This document shows positions 1 through 12,045 of a stretch of DNA of 64,000 bases, one piece after another. The first letter of the stretch is position 1; the number at the start of each line of letters is the position of its first letter. The stretch lies in NCBI GenBank assembly GCA_025618425.1, contig CM046832.1:62583108-62647107 (forward strand), in the 5' to 3' direction. The stretch comes from Heliocidaris tuberculata (Eukaryota; Echinodermata; Echinoidea; Camarodonta; Echinometridae). Made by a program: the position numbers and the translations under genes. Under the pieces are notes generated by a model, which made no database searches, was not told where the DNA came from, and saw nothing but the letters and a program-made list of their open reading frames with translations.

Positions 1-268
1 CTACATATCCTTCTAGTTTTCTACTCACGTATAAGTTGAATAAAAAATGTTTTTTTGAGGTTGATGTGTTGAATAAGTTGTCTGAGGCACTGTAAATCTG
101 TTTGATTATAAATAGGTATGCCGCTGAGGGAAAAAAAAACACTGCGCTATACATGGAGAATATCTGGATTGGTATTTCAGATTACAATTTTTCAAAAAGT
201 GCTCTGACATCTGCATCAGCAACAATTGTTCTGGCAACAATTGCTCCAGGCTTTATTACACCAAAGAT

Positions 269-515
269 GTAGGGTTAGGGTTAGGGTTGCAATTGGATTC
301 TAGGTTTGGAGTTAGGGTTGCAATTAGGTTTTAGGTTTGGAGTTAGGGTTGCAATTAGGTTTTAGGTTTGGAGTTAGGGTTGCAATTGGGTTTTAGGTTT
401 GGAGTTAGGGTTGCAATTGGGTTCTAGGTTTGGAGTTAGGGTTGCAATTGGGTTCTAGGTTTGGGGTTAGGGTTGCAATTAGGTTTTAGGTTTGGAGTTA
501 GGTTTAGGTACAGAG
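269..515. repeat. 31-bp minisatellite with telomere-like core
   Basis: Seven GCAATT-anchored units start at 289, 320, 351, 382, 413, 444 and 475, giving an exact 31-bp period. Each unit contains GGAGTTAGGGTT followed by GCAATT and a TAGGTTT segment. The array begins with two perfect TTAGGG repeats (about 273-288), which suggests it grew from a short interstitial telomeric stretch. Units differ from each other at only a few sites. Confidence 0.9.
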
Positions 516-1757
516 TTTGGTCCAGGCTTGAAGTTGCAAAATTAATTTAGACAATTGTTGCCAGAGCAGGTGTCATACAACCTTCAAAAAGGAATCCATT
601 TCCAATCTTAAGTGGAGATATTGTTTGATTTGAGCGAAAATCTGTATTACCAGATACTCTCTGTTCTAGATAAATAAGAAATTATACTGAATAAATAAAC
701 ATATGAATAAATATATGAATAAATAAAAAGATAAATAACTAAATGAATAAATCAATCATCAATCAATCATCAACAAATAATAAATAAATAAATAAACAAA
801 TATATAAGTAAATAAATGAAGAAAAAAAAACCAAATAAATAAAATTGACCGAATAGTCATGAATATACAAGCTGAATATAAAAGAATCATCAGGTATCTA
901 GCACGATTTCATATGCTTTTTCTCAATTGGTTGATCTGGACTCAGTCTGCACCCAAAAGCTGATACACATGTATTATGAATCTTAATTTCATTGAGAATA
1001 GGGTAAAACTCGTTGCATCTGAAGATATTATCAGGACCCAGAACACACCTGAATTAGCCTTGGTGTACCTCTTCCCTCCCCCATCCATCCTAGATGAACT
1101 ATTTTTCCCACATAGCTGGCAAGACAGCCCAAGTGAATGACCTCAGAACACCAGGGTTAATCAAAGAACACGATCATCCATCCATCTTCCAGATCGTACA
1201 TCATTAGTTGATCCATGCACAACACATGAGACCTGTTCACAAATGCTTTTGAATCCAACTGCTGTCACTAACTGTATCAATCCCTCTCCCAAATTGCTTG
1301 GTGAAGTTAAAGCACTCTAGTCCCCCCAACGAGTCTACGACATCAAAGTGCAATATGAGCTTAAATAGTATGCACTGAAATCTTATGTTTACTTCATAAT
1401 TCAACCCATTGCCTACAAAAACTAGGTTGTTCCTGTACCAAGTATCATAGGAAATGAGAGAATTTAGCAGTCAATGGTATATCTTTAAGATACAGATGTA
1501 AGAATCAGCTTCATTGAAAGAAAAAACCCATAAGAACAAAAGGCCTGCTGCTTAGCCAGGTAATGATCTATCAATTTTTTAGTTCAGGAAGTATGCCGGT
1601 ACAATATAATTTGAATATATCCCTCTTTCCCTTCTCAACTATAGATACCCCCATGTATTTAAAACATAAATTAGTAGAAGAATAGAAGACATTCCCATGT
1701 GAACCACTGTTACTACAGATACTTCACATCTCTTTCAACACATTTATTTTCTGTTGA

Positions 1758-1816
1758 TAGAGAGCCAGAAGGCCGTTAACTCAGCAAAACGCTATTAGTT
1801 AATGCCCTTCTAGCTT
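1758..1816. repeat. Short hairpin repeat, copy 1
   Basis: The arms GCCAGAAGGCCGTTAACT and AGTTAATGCCCTTCTAGC can pair with three mismatches around a short AT-rich loop. The same hairpin recurs at 6611-6680, 16873-16938 and 27555-27630, with the flanking sequence partly conserved, so this is a dispersed family and not a chance palindrome. It is non-coding. Confidence 0.6.
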
Positions 1817-4800
1817 TCAAAAACATTATCTTCAATTCTGTCACCAGCTTGTCCATTCACAGCAACCAACCCACTCAATTTTCCCTCCTCCTACACGCGC
1901 ACATTCTCCAAACCGCCTGCCCGAGGGGCCACCTATCTTATTGGAAATTGAGCAAAGATGACTATCTGTGGACATACAGGCCGATGGGACCTGGGGATGT
2001 CATATATCAATTCAGGCGCTGGAGAGAAAAATTATATTTTGATACATTGGAACTGTTTCTCCCCAAGCACTAGATCCTATAATTTTTCTCACTCAAATTT
2101 GCACACAATTCATAATGTAGCATGACTGACAACGATACATTTTAAAAATGGAGATGTTGAATACCTGTATACATTTTTAGGGGAAAAAATATATCATGAA
2201 TTTGCTTTTTTATTCTGAGTCTAGATTTTAGGATTAAAAATTACTACAAATGTCAACATTACCCGGATGATATGGTATGAAAGTTACAGATAATAATCTA
2301 TTGACTAATAAATAATGCCGAGTGGGTGGTTCGTTTGAATGTTTTACCCCTGAATTTGAATATTTAAAGATCAGGGTGCGAAAATAAAAATGCAAGGGGG
2401 AACTGAATCAAAAAGGAAAGAAAAAAGATGAATCGGTCATAGCCGTTAGTGTAGGATATGCCCATAAATAGTGCATTATTTCATCCTATATTTGGAGTGT
2501 TTTGTTTCTCACGATACGAGGTAACATTAAAAAAAGAGAGAGAGTGGGCGAACGAAAGTGGGCGATCATCTTCTTGTCATCATCATCTCTCAGTATATTG
2601 CTGGTGGGTCCGAGATTTGGTTTGGGTTAGTAAGTAGCTCCCTAATCATAGCAGATTACGACGTGGGGGGAAATACAGACTGACAAAGGGAAAGCCTGCC
2701 ACCAAGGTGGAATCTATGAATCATTAAATGAATTATGGCAGGGGGAAATAAAGCAACTTAATGAAAGTACTCAAATGAACTGGGAAAAAAGTACAAGAAA
2801 TAACACAAAGGTTGACTTTCCCATTCTCTGAATATCATAAGCAATCTTGATGTGAAAATATAAATTTGTTTGCAAAAACACAAACAAACATCTCACTCAA
2901 TTGTTTCAATTAATTTGAGGCAAATACCCATGTAGTCTAGGATCTTTTTCAGAGAACTTTTATCAGTGAATGCCACTGCACCCTCTCAAACAGTTCAGTA
3001 CCTGTATTATATAAAACTATTAATAATCCTATGGTACAATCATGTAAATCAATATTGTCATTATCCTAATAGTCATTATAATAGTCATCATTATAATGAC
3101 ATATTGCTTAATTATCTTATAGTTATGATGTCCTAAAGAAACTCTCAATAATTTATTTTGTATAGTTTAATACATAGGTACTTTCTGTATGTTAGTGATA
3201 TGTGCCATTCAAGCAATGTTCATCATTATTCTTGTTGTTAATATTACCATTACAATTATTAACATAACTGAAACTATTATTATTCCTTATCATTTTTTCA
3301 TTATATACAAATACTATCACAATTCTAATAATCATTACTGTAACTATTATGGTTTCTTGAAATCATACTACATGTACTGTAAGCAAGGCATGATGGAGCT
3401 TGAATTACAAAATATATAAAAATTATTTTTAAAAACCATTAAAAAACATATTTCTTATATACAGATATCATCATGTGATTAATATTACTCTTGCTATCTC
3501 CGCAATATATCCACCTTTTATCCCCTAGCCTTGAACGAGGATTAGGCAGTCCCATCTTAGAGGGTGGAAAGTAAACGAGATGCGTTATTCAATAACCTTT
3601 GCTGTGCATGATAAGAAACAAGGAGAAGAAACTGCTCTAATGCTGAATCATAACCTTCAAGTGGGAGGAAGCTTTATGAAGAATTGTCAGAAATTCATAT
3701 GATTTCATAATCCAGAAAGGATTGTCCTTGCGTAACTTATATATTTTATCGTCATCTTCCGATTTAACACATGACAACAGAAATTGAAAAAACTCACTGC
3801 AATAGTGAACTTAATATTTAAAAAGAAACCTGCGGGGAGTTATTCTAGATTATAGTTCAGCCCGAATGAGAATTTTAAAATAATTAATATCATGACAATC
3901 ATATAAAGATTTAAGCAGTTCACCTAATATTTTGGCAGCGAAGTGGTATACCTGTCATCATTTTTCAGATCTTATTTAATATATTTTCATGACAAAAGTA
4001 TATCTTTCACTGCAAAAAAGTGTGTCAAAAAAGTAGCTTGCTTGCAAAATTTAGAAACTGAATAGTTGATATTTGGGGCAAGAGACGTCAGTCCTCCTGG
4101 CGAAAGTGTGCCCCATACACCTCTATCTACATCATTAATTAAAGATGAGAAACCTTGCACCATGTTATTTTCTAATATGTGATTGTTAATAGTATATTTA
4201 TATTCCTGATTAAGCAACAGAGGACACAACAGTAACCCTGACACTGAATAAAAAAATATGGGGCCTACGGGGTGAAGTAAAAAAAAATGAATGTGGACAT
4301 GAGAGAGGAAGAATGACGTTCATATTCAGTTTGCGTCACGTCACCTTGGACATAGAATAGATGTTATTGTGGTAATATGATACCAATGTTACATCCAGGG
4401 ACATATCAATCATTATGCTTTAGACCATGAAAGGATACTGGTCATTAACAATCAAAATAATTGTTGGAAAAATTAAAAGTTGGTTTAATAGCAGGACATG
4501 CAGATGACATGAGCATGTATGCGGCTTTGCAGTATCGCAACAAATGTTGAGGATGTACATATCAATGCACTACACGTACATGTATCTGCTACAGGTTACC
4601 TCTGGTAACAGTATTATTGCTCTTTTGAAGATCAATTCGAGCTCACTACCTAGCCATCCACAGGGAGGTTTAATGGTACATTCACTACAAAGAATTACTC
4701 AATTCATCCACCCCAAAATAAAATGCAATAAATTATATAATCTATACAAGAAAATTGGTGCAGAACAATTGTATTCCATTTTTCAGGTTTTGCAGAACGA

Positions 4801-5302
4801 CATACAGACAATAAATACTTTTGGAGAAGAAAAGAAAATTATTGGTTCAAATATACAGTAACTTGATTTTGTTTTGCACAAAAGTTGTCAAGGCATTAAA
4901 AAAGAAACACATGAGTAACTTTATAAAATAGGATGGTCCGATAATTACCAGGTAACAATATGAGCAAATAGGCTAGCAAAGTTCAAGTAACAACTTTTGC
5001 CTAATCAGGTATCTTTATTTCTTTACCTTTATCTCTATAAAAGAGAGAAATTAGATTACTCCAACAGGTGTTTCTACCTTTTCTAGCTATATCAAGTTGA
5101 TTTCTTATGAAGCTTCTCATATCCAATACAATGTATACTTGCAAAAAATGCTGATATCATAGATTACAAATCTTCTTGGGAGTGTTTTCTAGAAGATTAA
5201 CCTCTGAAATTTGTTCCATCTTTCACAAATGTCCACCAAATTTCAAATTGCAGCATACATGCACATACACACACCTTTGATGCAAAATCACTGTACAACT
5301 AA

Positions 5303-5717
5303 AAGCCACCGCACACCTTACGATTGGTCTGCGATCCGATTTGTGAAATAAATCACTATGGCATTAAATATTGGTATTTTAACAAATGAAATCTACCCTA
5401 TTCAGGTTCTGAAAAGTAATATGATTACTAAACATAGGGTTTTGGTGAGCTGTGAGCTTTCTACAGGGAATAAGGGCAAAATTAGTTTAAAATCGTAGGC
5501 AGTCGTATGATATTTGTGACGTCACTATGACTCGGAGCTGATTTGGCCATTCCACCGACTAGAAAACTCGGCAAAGGCCGTATTATCGATTTTACTATCT
5601 GTATGACTATTCAGACCCTTAATCAAAAATATTTTTCGCTTTCAAATGATTTGTCAAATGATACTACATTTTCTTCTGAAATCGGATCGCAGACCAATCG
5701 TAAGGTGTGCGGTGGCC
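5303..5717. mobile_element. Foldback/MITE-like element with ~38-bp terminal inverted repeats
   Basis: The left end (from GCCACCGCACACCTTACG at 5305) and the right end (5679-5717) are inverted copies for about 38 bp and enclose about 340 bp with no transposase. The right end is followed by TTAA. The left is preceded by CTAA, which may be a mutated TTAA target duplication, so the superfamily is uncertain. The ORF of 71 codons inside runs into the terminal repeat and is not a gene. Confidence 0.85.
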
Positions 5718-6610
5718 TTAAACCTCTTTTTATACACAAGCATTCACTTGATATTTGACATGTATATTCCTTGAAAATCCATTGCAATTTACTGATAATA
5801 CTACATGTATGTACTTTCTAAAAGTTTTTTTTTTTTCAAATATAACCTAATGTGAAAAGAGTTGGACATGTCAAATAAACTGGAAGTTAATATTCCTCAA
5901 TGGGCCACCTACTGGTAACTCTTCATGGCAAAGTTTTCAACTTCGATTAACTTCCACGGATTCATGATTCAACATAGGATAAAAAATTATTTTCAAAAGT
6001 GAAGTAGAACATTCTAAAAAGTCTTCCACTGTGGTTGAATAGTGCAAAATTCTCTTCAGAATATAAGAGAATAATCATAACAGAGAGTTTAATTCAAAAG
6101 GATTGTAGTAGAGTGTGTTGCAACAAGCAAGCCCCCCAAAAAAGGGAACAATGAGCAATTTAAATCTTAAAATTCTTAAAAAGGAGCTCTGGAGAAAAAA
6201 AAAAAAAGATTTGAGGAAATCTCACTGTCACAATGGTGAATCCTGAAAGAGCTCAAATGTATCAAAAAAGAAGTAATTGTTACAATGTTTGCAACAATAA
6301 ATTTTCCTATTGATATACCATTGGTATAAGTAATTGTGTATTCCTGTGGAGTAGAAGCTTTTCCAAGTGAATTCACAAGGAAAGAAATACTCATGCCTCG
6401 ATGGCTACCCTAGAATTGGACGACTGTGAGCTCTCATACATCAGTGCACATAGGATCGTGACATGCTGACTCTACCATCCAATTATACACTGGAAGTCCT
6501 TGATTTTCAGATGTAACGACTGTACACAAATGTGACTTCTTAAATGCAGGCTTGCGTATGTGATTCTTGCCGCATGGAAACAAGCTTTAAAGTATTATTT
6601 AAAATGATGT

Positions 6611-6680
6611 CTGCTGAGAGCCAGAAGGGCATTAGTTCATATCGCTTTGCAATAAATAAATGGCATTCTGGTTCTTTTAA
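6611..6680. repeat. Short hairpin repeat, copy 2
   Basis: Arms GAGCCAGAAGGGCATTAGTT and AATAAATGGCATTCTGGTTC form an imperfect stem. It is the same family as the copies at 1758, 16873 and 27555, including the upstream ATGATGTCTGCTGA segment. Confidence 0.6.
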
Positions 6681-7421
6681 AGAAAGTGGATAAACAGACA
6701 AGTTTACTAGGAAATTACAATTTATGTGTAATTCTAAAACAAACATTGCTTTTGATGAGAAGAAAAACAATCCGTCGTTGCTTTTACAAACTGACGAATC
6801 AATGCACGTGTGCAACTATGCAATTTGGAGAAAATGGTTTTACAAACTGCTGAATCGTGTCTGAATGGCCAGTGTTTCCTTATTCCGTATTAATATACAT
6901 AATAATATACACCATTTCAAAATGAAAGTCATAAGCTTTCTTTTAATGTATATATAGATAAATGCAATTATGCAACGAAAGCAAATTCCATTATCTAAGT
7001 ACACCTAAATCTATAATCTAAATTATTATCACTGGTCTCAAACTTTGCAATTTCTATAAAATTGCAAGAAAGATAAATCATAGATGTTCATCATTTTACT
7101 TCATTGCCAAGCTTTCACTAACACTTTTTAATGATAAGATTTAACCACTTCAGAATGTTTTTTTTTAATTTAAATCCATTATCAAGAATCAATTAATGTT
7201 CTTACTGGCACTCTTGAAAAAAAAAATTCCTTCAATCATTCAAATCACACTTTTTATCAGAAATCCCCCCAGATTAATTTTGTAAAAGAAAGTACAGAAT
7301 GATATATAATCCACGAATCACACTGCAACAAACAATTCCAATGCTTCTATGCAAATATGCAATTTACCAATCCTATTTGTAGCTGTTTAATACAAGAGAA
7401 GGAAAAAAAAGAAATACTTAC

Positions 7422-7496
7422 AATTCAATAACTAAATATACATGCATCTTGTCTTCAAATATGTCCAGCAGGGCCACTATGTTTGGATGATCTATT
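7422..7496 (-). CDS. CaMKI-like protein kinase, internal exon (HPNIV segment to hinge)
   Basis: This is a 75-bp exon on the minus strand. The acceptor is a long pyrimidine tract ending in GGCTTACAG, just above 7496, and the donor is GTAAGTA just below 7422. It encodes IDHPNIVALLDIFEDK and then MHVYLVIEL. HPNIVAL is the typical segment after helix C in CaMK-family kinases, and VYLVIEL is the strand leading to the hinge that contacts ATP adenine. Phase is one base, 24 codons, two bases. The first base completes the Gln codon begun by the exon at 35128-35259, an exact phase match. The match to human CaMKI (HPNIVAL.DIYE) is from memory of the family. The kinase acts in the cytosol and nucleus on Ser/Thr substrates, activated by Ca2+/calmodulin and CaMKK. 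CaMKI is preferred over CaMKIV or DAPK because the upstream exon fits CaMKI best. Confidence 0.9.
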
Positions 7497-7864
7497 CTGT
7501 AAGCCAGAAAAAAAGGAAGAGACAAAATACAAACAATTAATTTCTGATCCAATATAGTTTTTCATGATATACAATTTTTTTAACATAAATGAATACTGAC
7601 ATATACACATATTAAAATCAGGTATATGGAACAAAATGCTCATTTATGTAGTGAAATTGAAAAAGGAGAAAACAAAGAAGTTCAAGAAGGGAATAGAGTG
7701 TATTTAAAAAACACAGATAAAGAAAGACAGGGGATAAAAGATAAAAGGTAATTAAAAAGAGAGAAAGAAACAAGGGAATAGAAAGATAACAAAAAGGGAG
7801 AGATACTCATAAGATAAGGTGAGAAATACAGAGAGAGATAAGAAAAGTAAAAAATTACTCAAGC

Positions 7865-7988
7865 AGGAGAGAGAGAGGTATGAGGGGATGGAGAAAGAGA
7901 GGGGCAGGGTGTAGATGGAGGAAGAGAGAGAGGGAGGGAGAGAGAGAAAGAGAGAGGGGAGAGAAAGGGAGAGAGAGAGAGAGAGAGA

Positions 7989-8056
<68 letters not shown>
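7865..8056. repeat. (GA)n microsatellite
   Basis: Nearly uninterrupted GA/GGGA purine sequence of about 190 bp inside the intron, about 370 bp upstream (in gene orientation) of the 75-bp exon. It opens spurious Arg/Glu-rich ORFs on plus and Ser/Leu-rich ORFs on minus, neither of which is a gene. Confidence 0.95.
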
Positions 8057-8058
<2 letters not shown>

Positions 8059-9846
8059 AAACAAATAGCAATGAGAACACAAATGCATGCAATTAATACC
8101 CAATGTTATGTAACATATCCCATAAAGTCCAGTATACCTCTGCTAGCAGCACAGTATGCTATACCCATCCAGGTCATTTTATACAAGAACATCCATCATA
8201 TTGAAAGTTTGCATGATTGGGACGAAAAATGCAGGATGCAAACTATCATTTAAAGTACAAACTGAGGTCAGACTACAGCAATACTGACTGTGGTTGGGAA
8301 CTCCCAATACGTTGTTCCCACGGCACAAGAAATCGCATAAAAAACTACAATCAGTGAAATTTGAGCTCTTATTGCGCAAGGATGGGAATGCGCGAAATAG
8401 GGGTTGTGCACCACCAACTCAACAGAGAGCCCTCATGGGAACGGCGACTGTCAAAATGAGATAAGGTTTGAAAGCAGGAGCAGGAGATCTCTTTCACTGA
8501 AGATTGTGAGGGTGCACAGAATGGTAAATGAGCTGAGAGCTGACATGGCTCAGGCTAGGAGCACTGGTTGTGCATATTTATTCCCAACGGAACTTTCAAA
8601 TGCGGCTATGCGGCAGTCAGGTTCGCCCAAAATATAAGCTTACGAGTCATCTCTCGGCAGTAATGACATGGGTTTGCATCATTTGGCAATTCAAAATGCA
8701 ACAATGTATTCCGGTGATATTGGAAGTGTATGAGACCAAGATATTAATTTTTTCCTAGTATGTTATATACATTATCTAACATTCTGAAATATTGAAAGAA
8801 AATGCTTTAACATTAAAATCTACAAATCAGCTGAGTATATACATTTTAGAAATACAGTGAAGGCCAACATTAGCACATATATCTACAGTTCTTTCTTTCT
8901 TTGATGAATGAAAGCATATTTATTACTTATTAGCCAGATCAATACTATTTTTCCATAATAATTATCATAAAAACAAGTTGTTATAAGGGGAAACATCATG
9001 AGGTTGTACTTGAAATACTTGAAAATGACAATGTCAGCTGACAGAGAAGTTTAATTAACTGGATGATATTATGCTGTTAGCCTGAGTTTCATCTTCAGAG
9101 TGTTCCAAGAGAAATCAAGTACCAAATAGGATACAGCACACATCATAACATTGAATGAGTAAATTCACCACACCTACCTACACATGTAATAATCAGCTAT
9201 CCTCCTCTCAACCCACATACAGAGCCAGGAGATGATTACATTCTGTTATGTTCTATATGCACACCTTGGTAACGTGGTAAAAATGATCAGATTCTTCTAG
9301 GAACTGAATGTCTTACATGAATAACAAGTACCTCTTTATCAAGGAGATCATTCCCTGCAAGAAGTCATCCACTCTTCTTGCTATAAAGAAGAAGAAGAGG
9401 AATTGACAGAATATCAATCATGTTGTTTCACATTTCCTAGAAAGCTGAAATTGCTTTCTGAAATGACCCACCTCCAAAATTTAAACAACTAGAGTATAAC
9501 CACCAACGCGATGACTAACATTTGAATTGAAAACTGATGAGATTTTGGTGAAACCTCATATATTTAGGTGCTTTCTTAATTGCAAAATCTATGACAATGT
9601 AACAAGAGCAGGTGATTTGTAGTGTATTCCTCAGAAAAGGAAATCCTTTTACCAGAACTGAAGGTTTCATTCAAAGTGTAGAGTTGTTAATTAATAGATG
9701 TTTACATCAAATGTGTCAGAATTAGGGATCTTAATCCACAAAGTATTGAAGTAGAGTTGAACCTGCACTAGCAATGACCTGTATGTAAAGACCACCTGTC
9801 AATATAGAATCACAATTCTTATTTTCCTTTCTCAAACTAGCCTTAA

Positions 9847-10256
9847 CCCTTTCAGGACAGGAATTGTTTGAGGGCTAAATTGATCTCATTTTGTTCTTCA
9901 AATTGGCAACATTAATATTTTTCTTTTAGTGCTAACATGGTTCTAATAAAATGTAATGTCTTTGAAAACAATATACATCATTAGAAACTTAGTAGAAAAG
10001 TTGAAAAAAATTGCCAATTTTGATAATAAATAGTGATTTTGAACCTCTCAATGTGTTGCCAATTTAGGGATTTTGAAGCTTATTCTCCTTTTTAAAATTC
10101 CTGGCATCAAACACAATATGGTCATGCAACAAAAATGGACACAATGTGTGTAGAAATTTTTGCTTTTTCTACTCCTGCATCTGGTCTATTTTTTAGAGCT
10201 CTGAATCAAAAGTTATTGAGCCAAACCACAAAATGTGGTCAATTGTCTCGAAAGGG
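9847..10256. mobile_element. TTAA-flanked MITE with CCCTTTC termini
   Basis: TTAA at 9843-9846 is followed by CCCTTTCAGGACA. At the other end, TGTCTCGAAAGGG is followed by TTAA at 10257-10260. The terminal inverted repeats match for about 13 bp with two mismatches. A TTAA duplication plus CCC-starting ends is the piggyBac pattern; assignment to that superfamily is inference. The 410-bp interior has no ORF of note. Confidence 0.75.
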
Positions 10257-10738
10257 TTAAGAGCAACTAGTAATATTCCACATGTATGTTAGAGACTGCC
10301 TTTCTTTACCTTCTGCAGTTTTACAGGTCTCACACTATACAAGACGATGGCAAAGACTTTCAAGAAATCTGCCTTAGGGCAATTTCAATAGCTTTGTTTA
10401 TCACCCGCTGAAATATGCAAATATAACAATAACGTATTATGTCATCCAGAAAGGATTCCTCAAGGAAATGCAATAAGGAATTGAAAATTCCCTAGAGTCC
10501 ATTTCATGAAAGTCCTTGCAATTGTGCAATTCTTATAATCAAAGGCTTGCAGTAAAAAGCAGATCCAGTTCATATGTAAGTGGAATAATTGGCACATATC
10601 CACAAGAGTATGTAGATGAATGTATGTCACAAAAACAAACCAATGATAAATAGTTCTAGATTCCATATAGTCCAAATTCTTTTTTGAGATGTCAACATCT
10701 ACTGTAGATAAACCATTGCTAGTTTAAATAACAATTGT

Positions 10739-10990
10739 TACATTTATGTAGCACTCAATACTACATTTGCAAGCATGTTATCATTACCCCAATCATTGGA
10801 TTCAATTGCCATTTCACACATGTGCAACATCTCCACTAGAGTGCAATCCAGCGAGGTGATACACCTGGGTGGAGAGAAGCAATTTAGATAAAATGTCCTG
10901 CTTAAGGACATAAAAGCTGTGCTGGAGATTGAATGTATGGCCTTCACACCACTAGTCCAATGTTCACATCACTTGACTACAACACTATGA
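10739..10990 (-). mobile_element. Degenerate tRNA-derived SINE
   Basis: On the minus strand it runs from a tRNA-like head (GTGTTGTAGTCAAGTGATG to a CATTCAATCTC box-B-like stretch) to a tail corresponding to plus-strand ACATTTATGTAGCACTC. The same order, and the tail motif TTACATTTATATAGCGC, occur in the better preserved copy at 52588-52957. A degraded (CCACTAGAGTGCA...) middle and several indels show that it is old. Confidence 0.55.
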
Positions 10991-11735
10991 AAAGTGTAAA
11001 ATAAAAGGTAGTGAAAAATACTTATTATGCAGTCGCCATGTTCACATTAAGGGGACTCCAAGACATATTGCACTGTGAATAATCCAAAGGCAACAATAAC
11101 ATGCAATATAGTTCATCAATGTATGAATAAATTTCTACACTGATCTACATTATCATTAATAATCAAAGGCCACTACATGCTTAAATTTTTTAATGGGTTT
11201 TGAAAAGGTACACTATATCTAATTTCAAAGTAAGGATTATATGCTGTGTTTAAAACAAAAGAAGCAAGAATACATGTTATGTGCTTTTTTTATGAAACTT
11301 AGAAAGCCTACCACTAGAATAATCTAAAAGCAGAGATTACAATCTTGTTCACATTAAGAAAAATGTTAATAACTTTAGAAAACATTACAAAAGGCCTACT
11401 ACCTTGAATAAAAACATAAAAACAATAGTTAACTACTGACAAACTGATTACCAGGTTGAAACATGTTCCCCAACTTCTATTCTAATTCACTATTTCTGTT
11501 CAATTAGGTTGGGGGTAACAAAATTATTCTAGATACATTAGCTCATGTAGAGCATGGGTCCTCTAAGAGATTAATTTAAAACTCATTAGGAAATTTTCAT
11601 GCAGTCAACATCTGTTACATGCAAAATAATCCATCATGAGAATGATGACATATATGCATGCACACATAAAATAAGCCCATCATATGTTTACATTTTCACT
11701 GCCATTCTACCAATATTTGGATTGCTTTGTGACCT

Positions 11736-12045
11736 TTGGTGAATTCTTCTCTTCTCAAGATGACCTTTTCTTTAATTAGCGATGCAGGGGCAATTTCCAA
11801 TGTTTACTCTGATGGAGAAGGAAAAAAAATGCAGACCAATTTTATAGCACAAGTCAGAGCTTTATCAAAGAGGAAGATGGCGAGCACACTGCCTAATTGG
11901 TGGGGCTTAATTGGGCAGAAGCCCAGGTTATGAGAGTCATTTCCGATGGCTCGCTTTGATGGATATCTTCCGAAGGACGTGGCGTAATACAGGCAGAAAG
12001 TATTTATTCTATCCATAAATAGTGTAAATATGGAAATAAACATGG
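11736..12045. other. High-complexity intronic island, candidate regulatory element
   Basis: This stretch is less AT-rich and free of simple repeats. It contains ATTGG/TTAATTGGG homeodomain-like sites near 11900 and overlapping 65- and 79-codon ORFs on opposite strands. Neither ORF has flanking splice sites or a recognisable domain. Function is not established. Confidence 0.2.

Larger units (their letters stand above)
1..7421 (-). other. Intron sequence downstream of CaMKI-like exon (continues past window start)
   Basis: Sequence lying 3' (in gene orientation) of the kinase exon at 7422-7496. Its donor site reads GTAAGTA, so this stretch should be the next intron, at least 7.4 kb long. I looked on the minus strand for the next kinase exon (the GGELF/D-R-I segment and the HRDLK loop) and did not find one. 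Apart from the repeats listed separately it is AT-rich, low-complexity DNA, including an AATAAATA-rich stretch around 670-845. The ORFs of 62-105 codons on either strand have no recognisable domains and no coding-like composition. Confidence 0.6.

Noticed and set aside
2955..3005. Minus-strand TELFERV after an AG, resembling the GGELFDRI segment expected in the next CaMKI exon
   Set aside because: The phase required by the upstream exon gives a stop at once, the GG is missing, and similarity ends after six residues.
3987..4244. 85-codon minus-strand ORF containing GVWGTLSPGGLTSLAP
   Set aside because: No recognisable family, no splice or start context, and AT-rich composition like its surroundings.
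7855..8253. Arg/Glu-rich and Ser/Leu-rich ORFs over the GA repeat
   Set aside because: They are translations of a (GA)n microsatellite.
8404..8637. 77-codon plus-strand ORF in a GC-richer patch
   Set aside because: No domain, no homologue I recognise and no splice sites; left unannotated.
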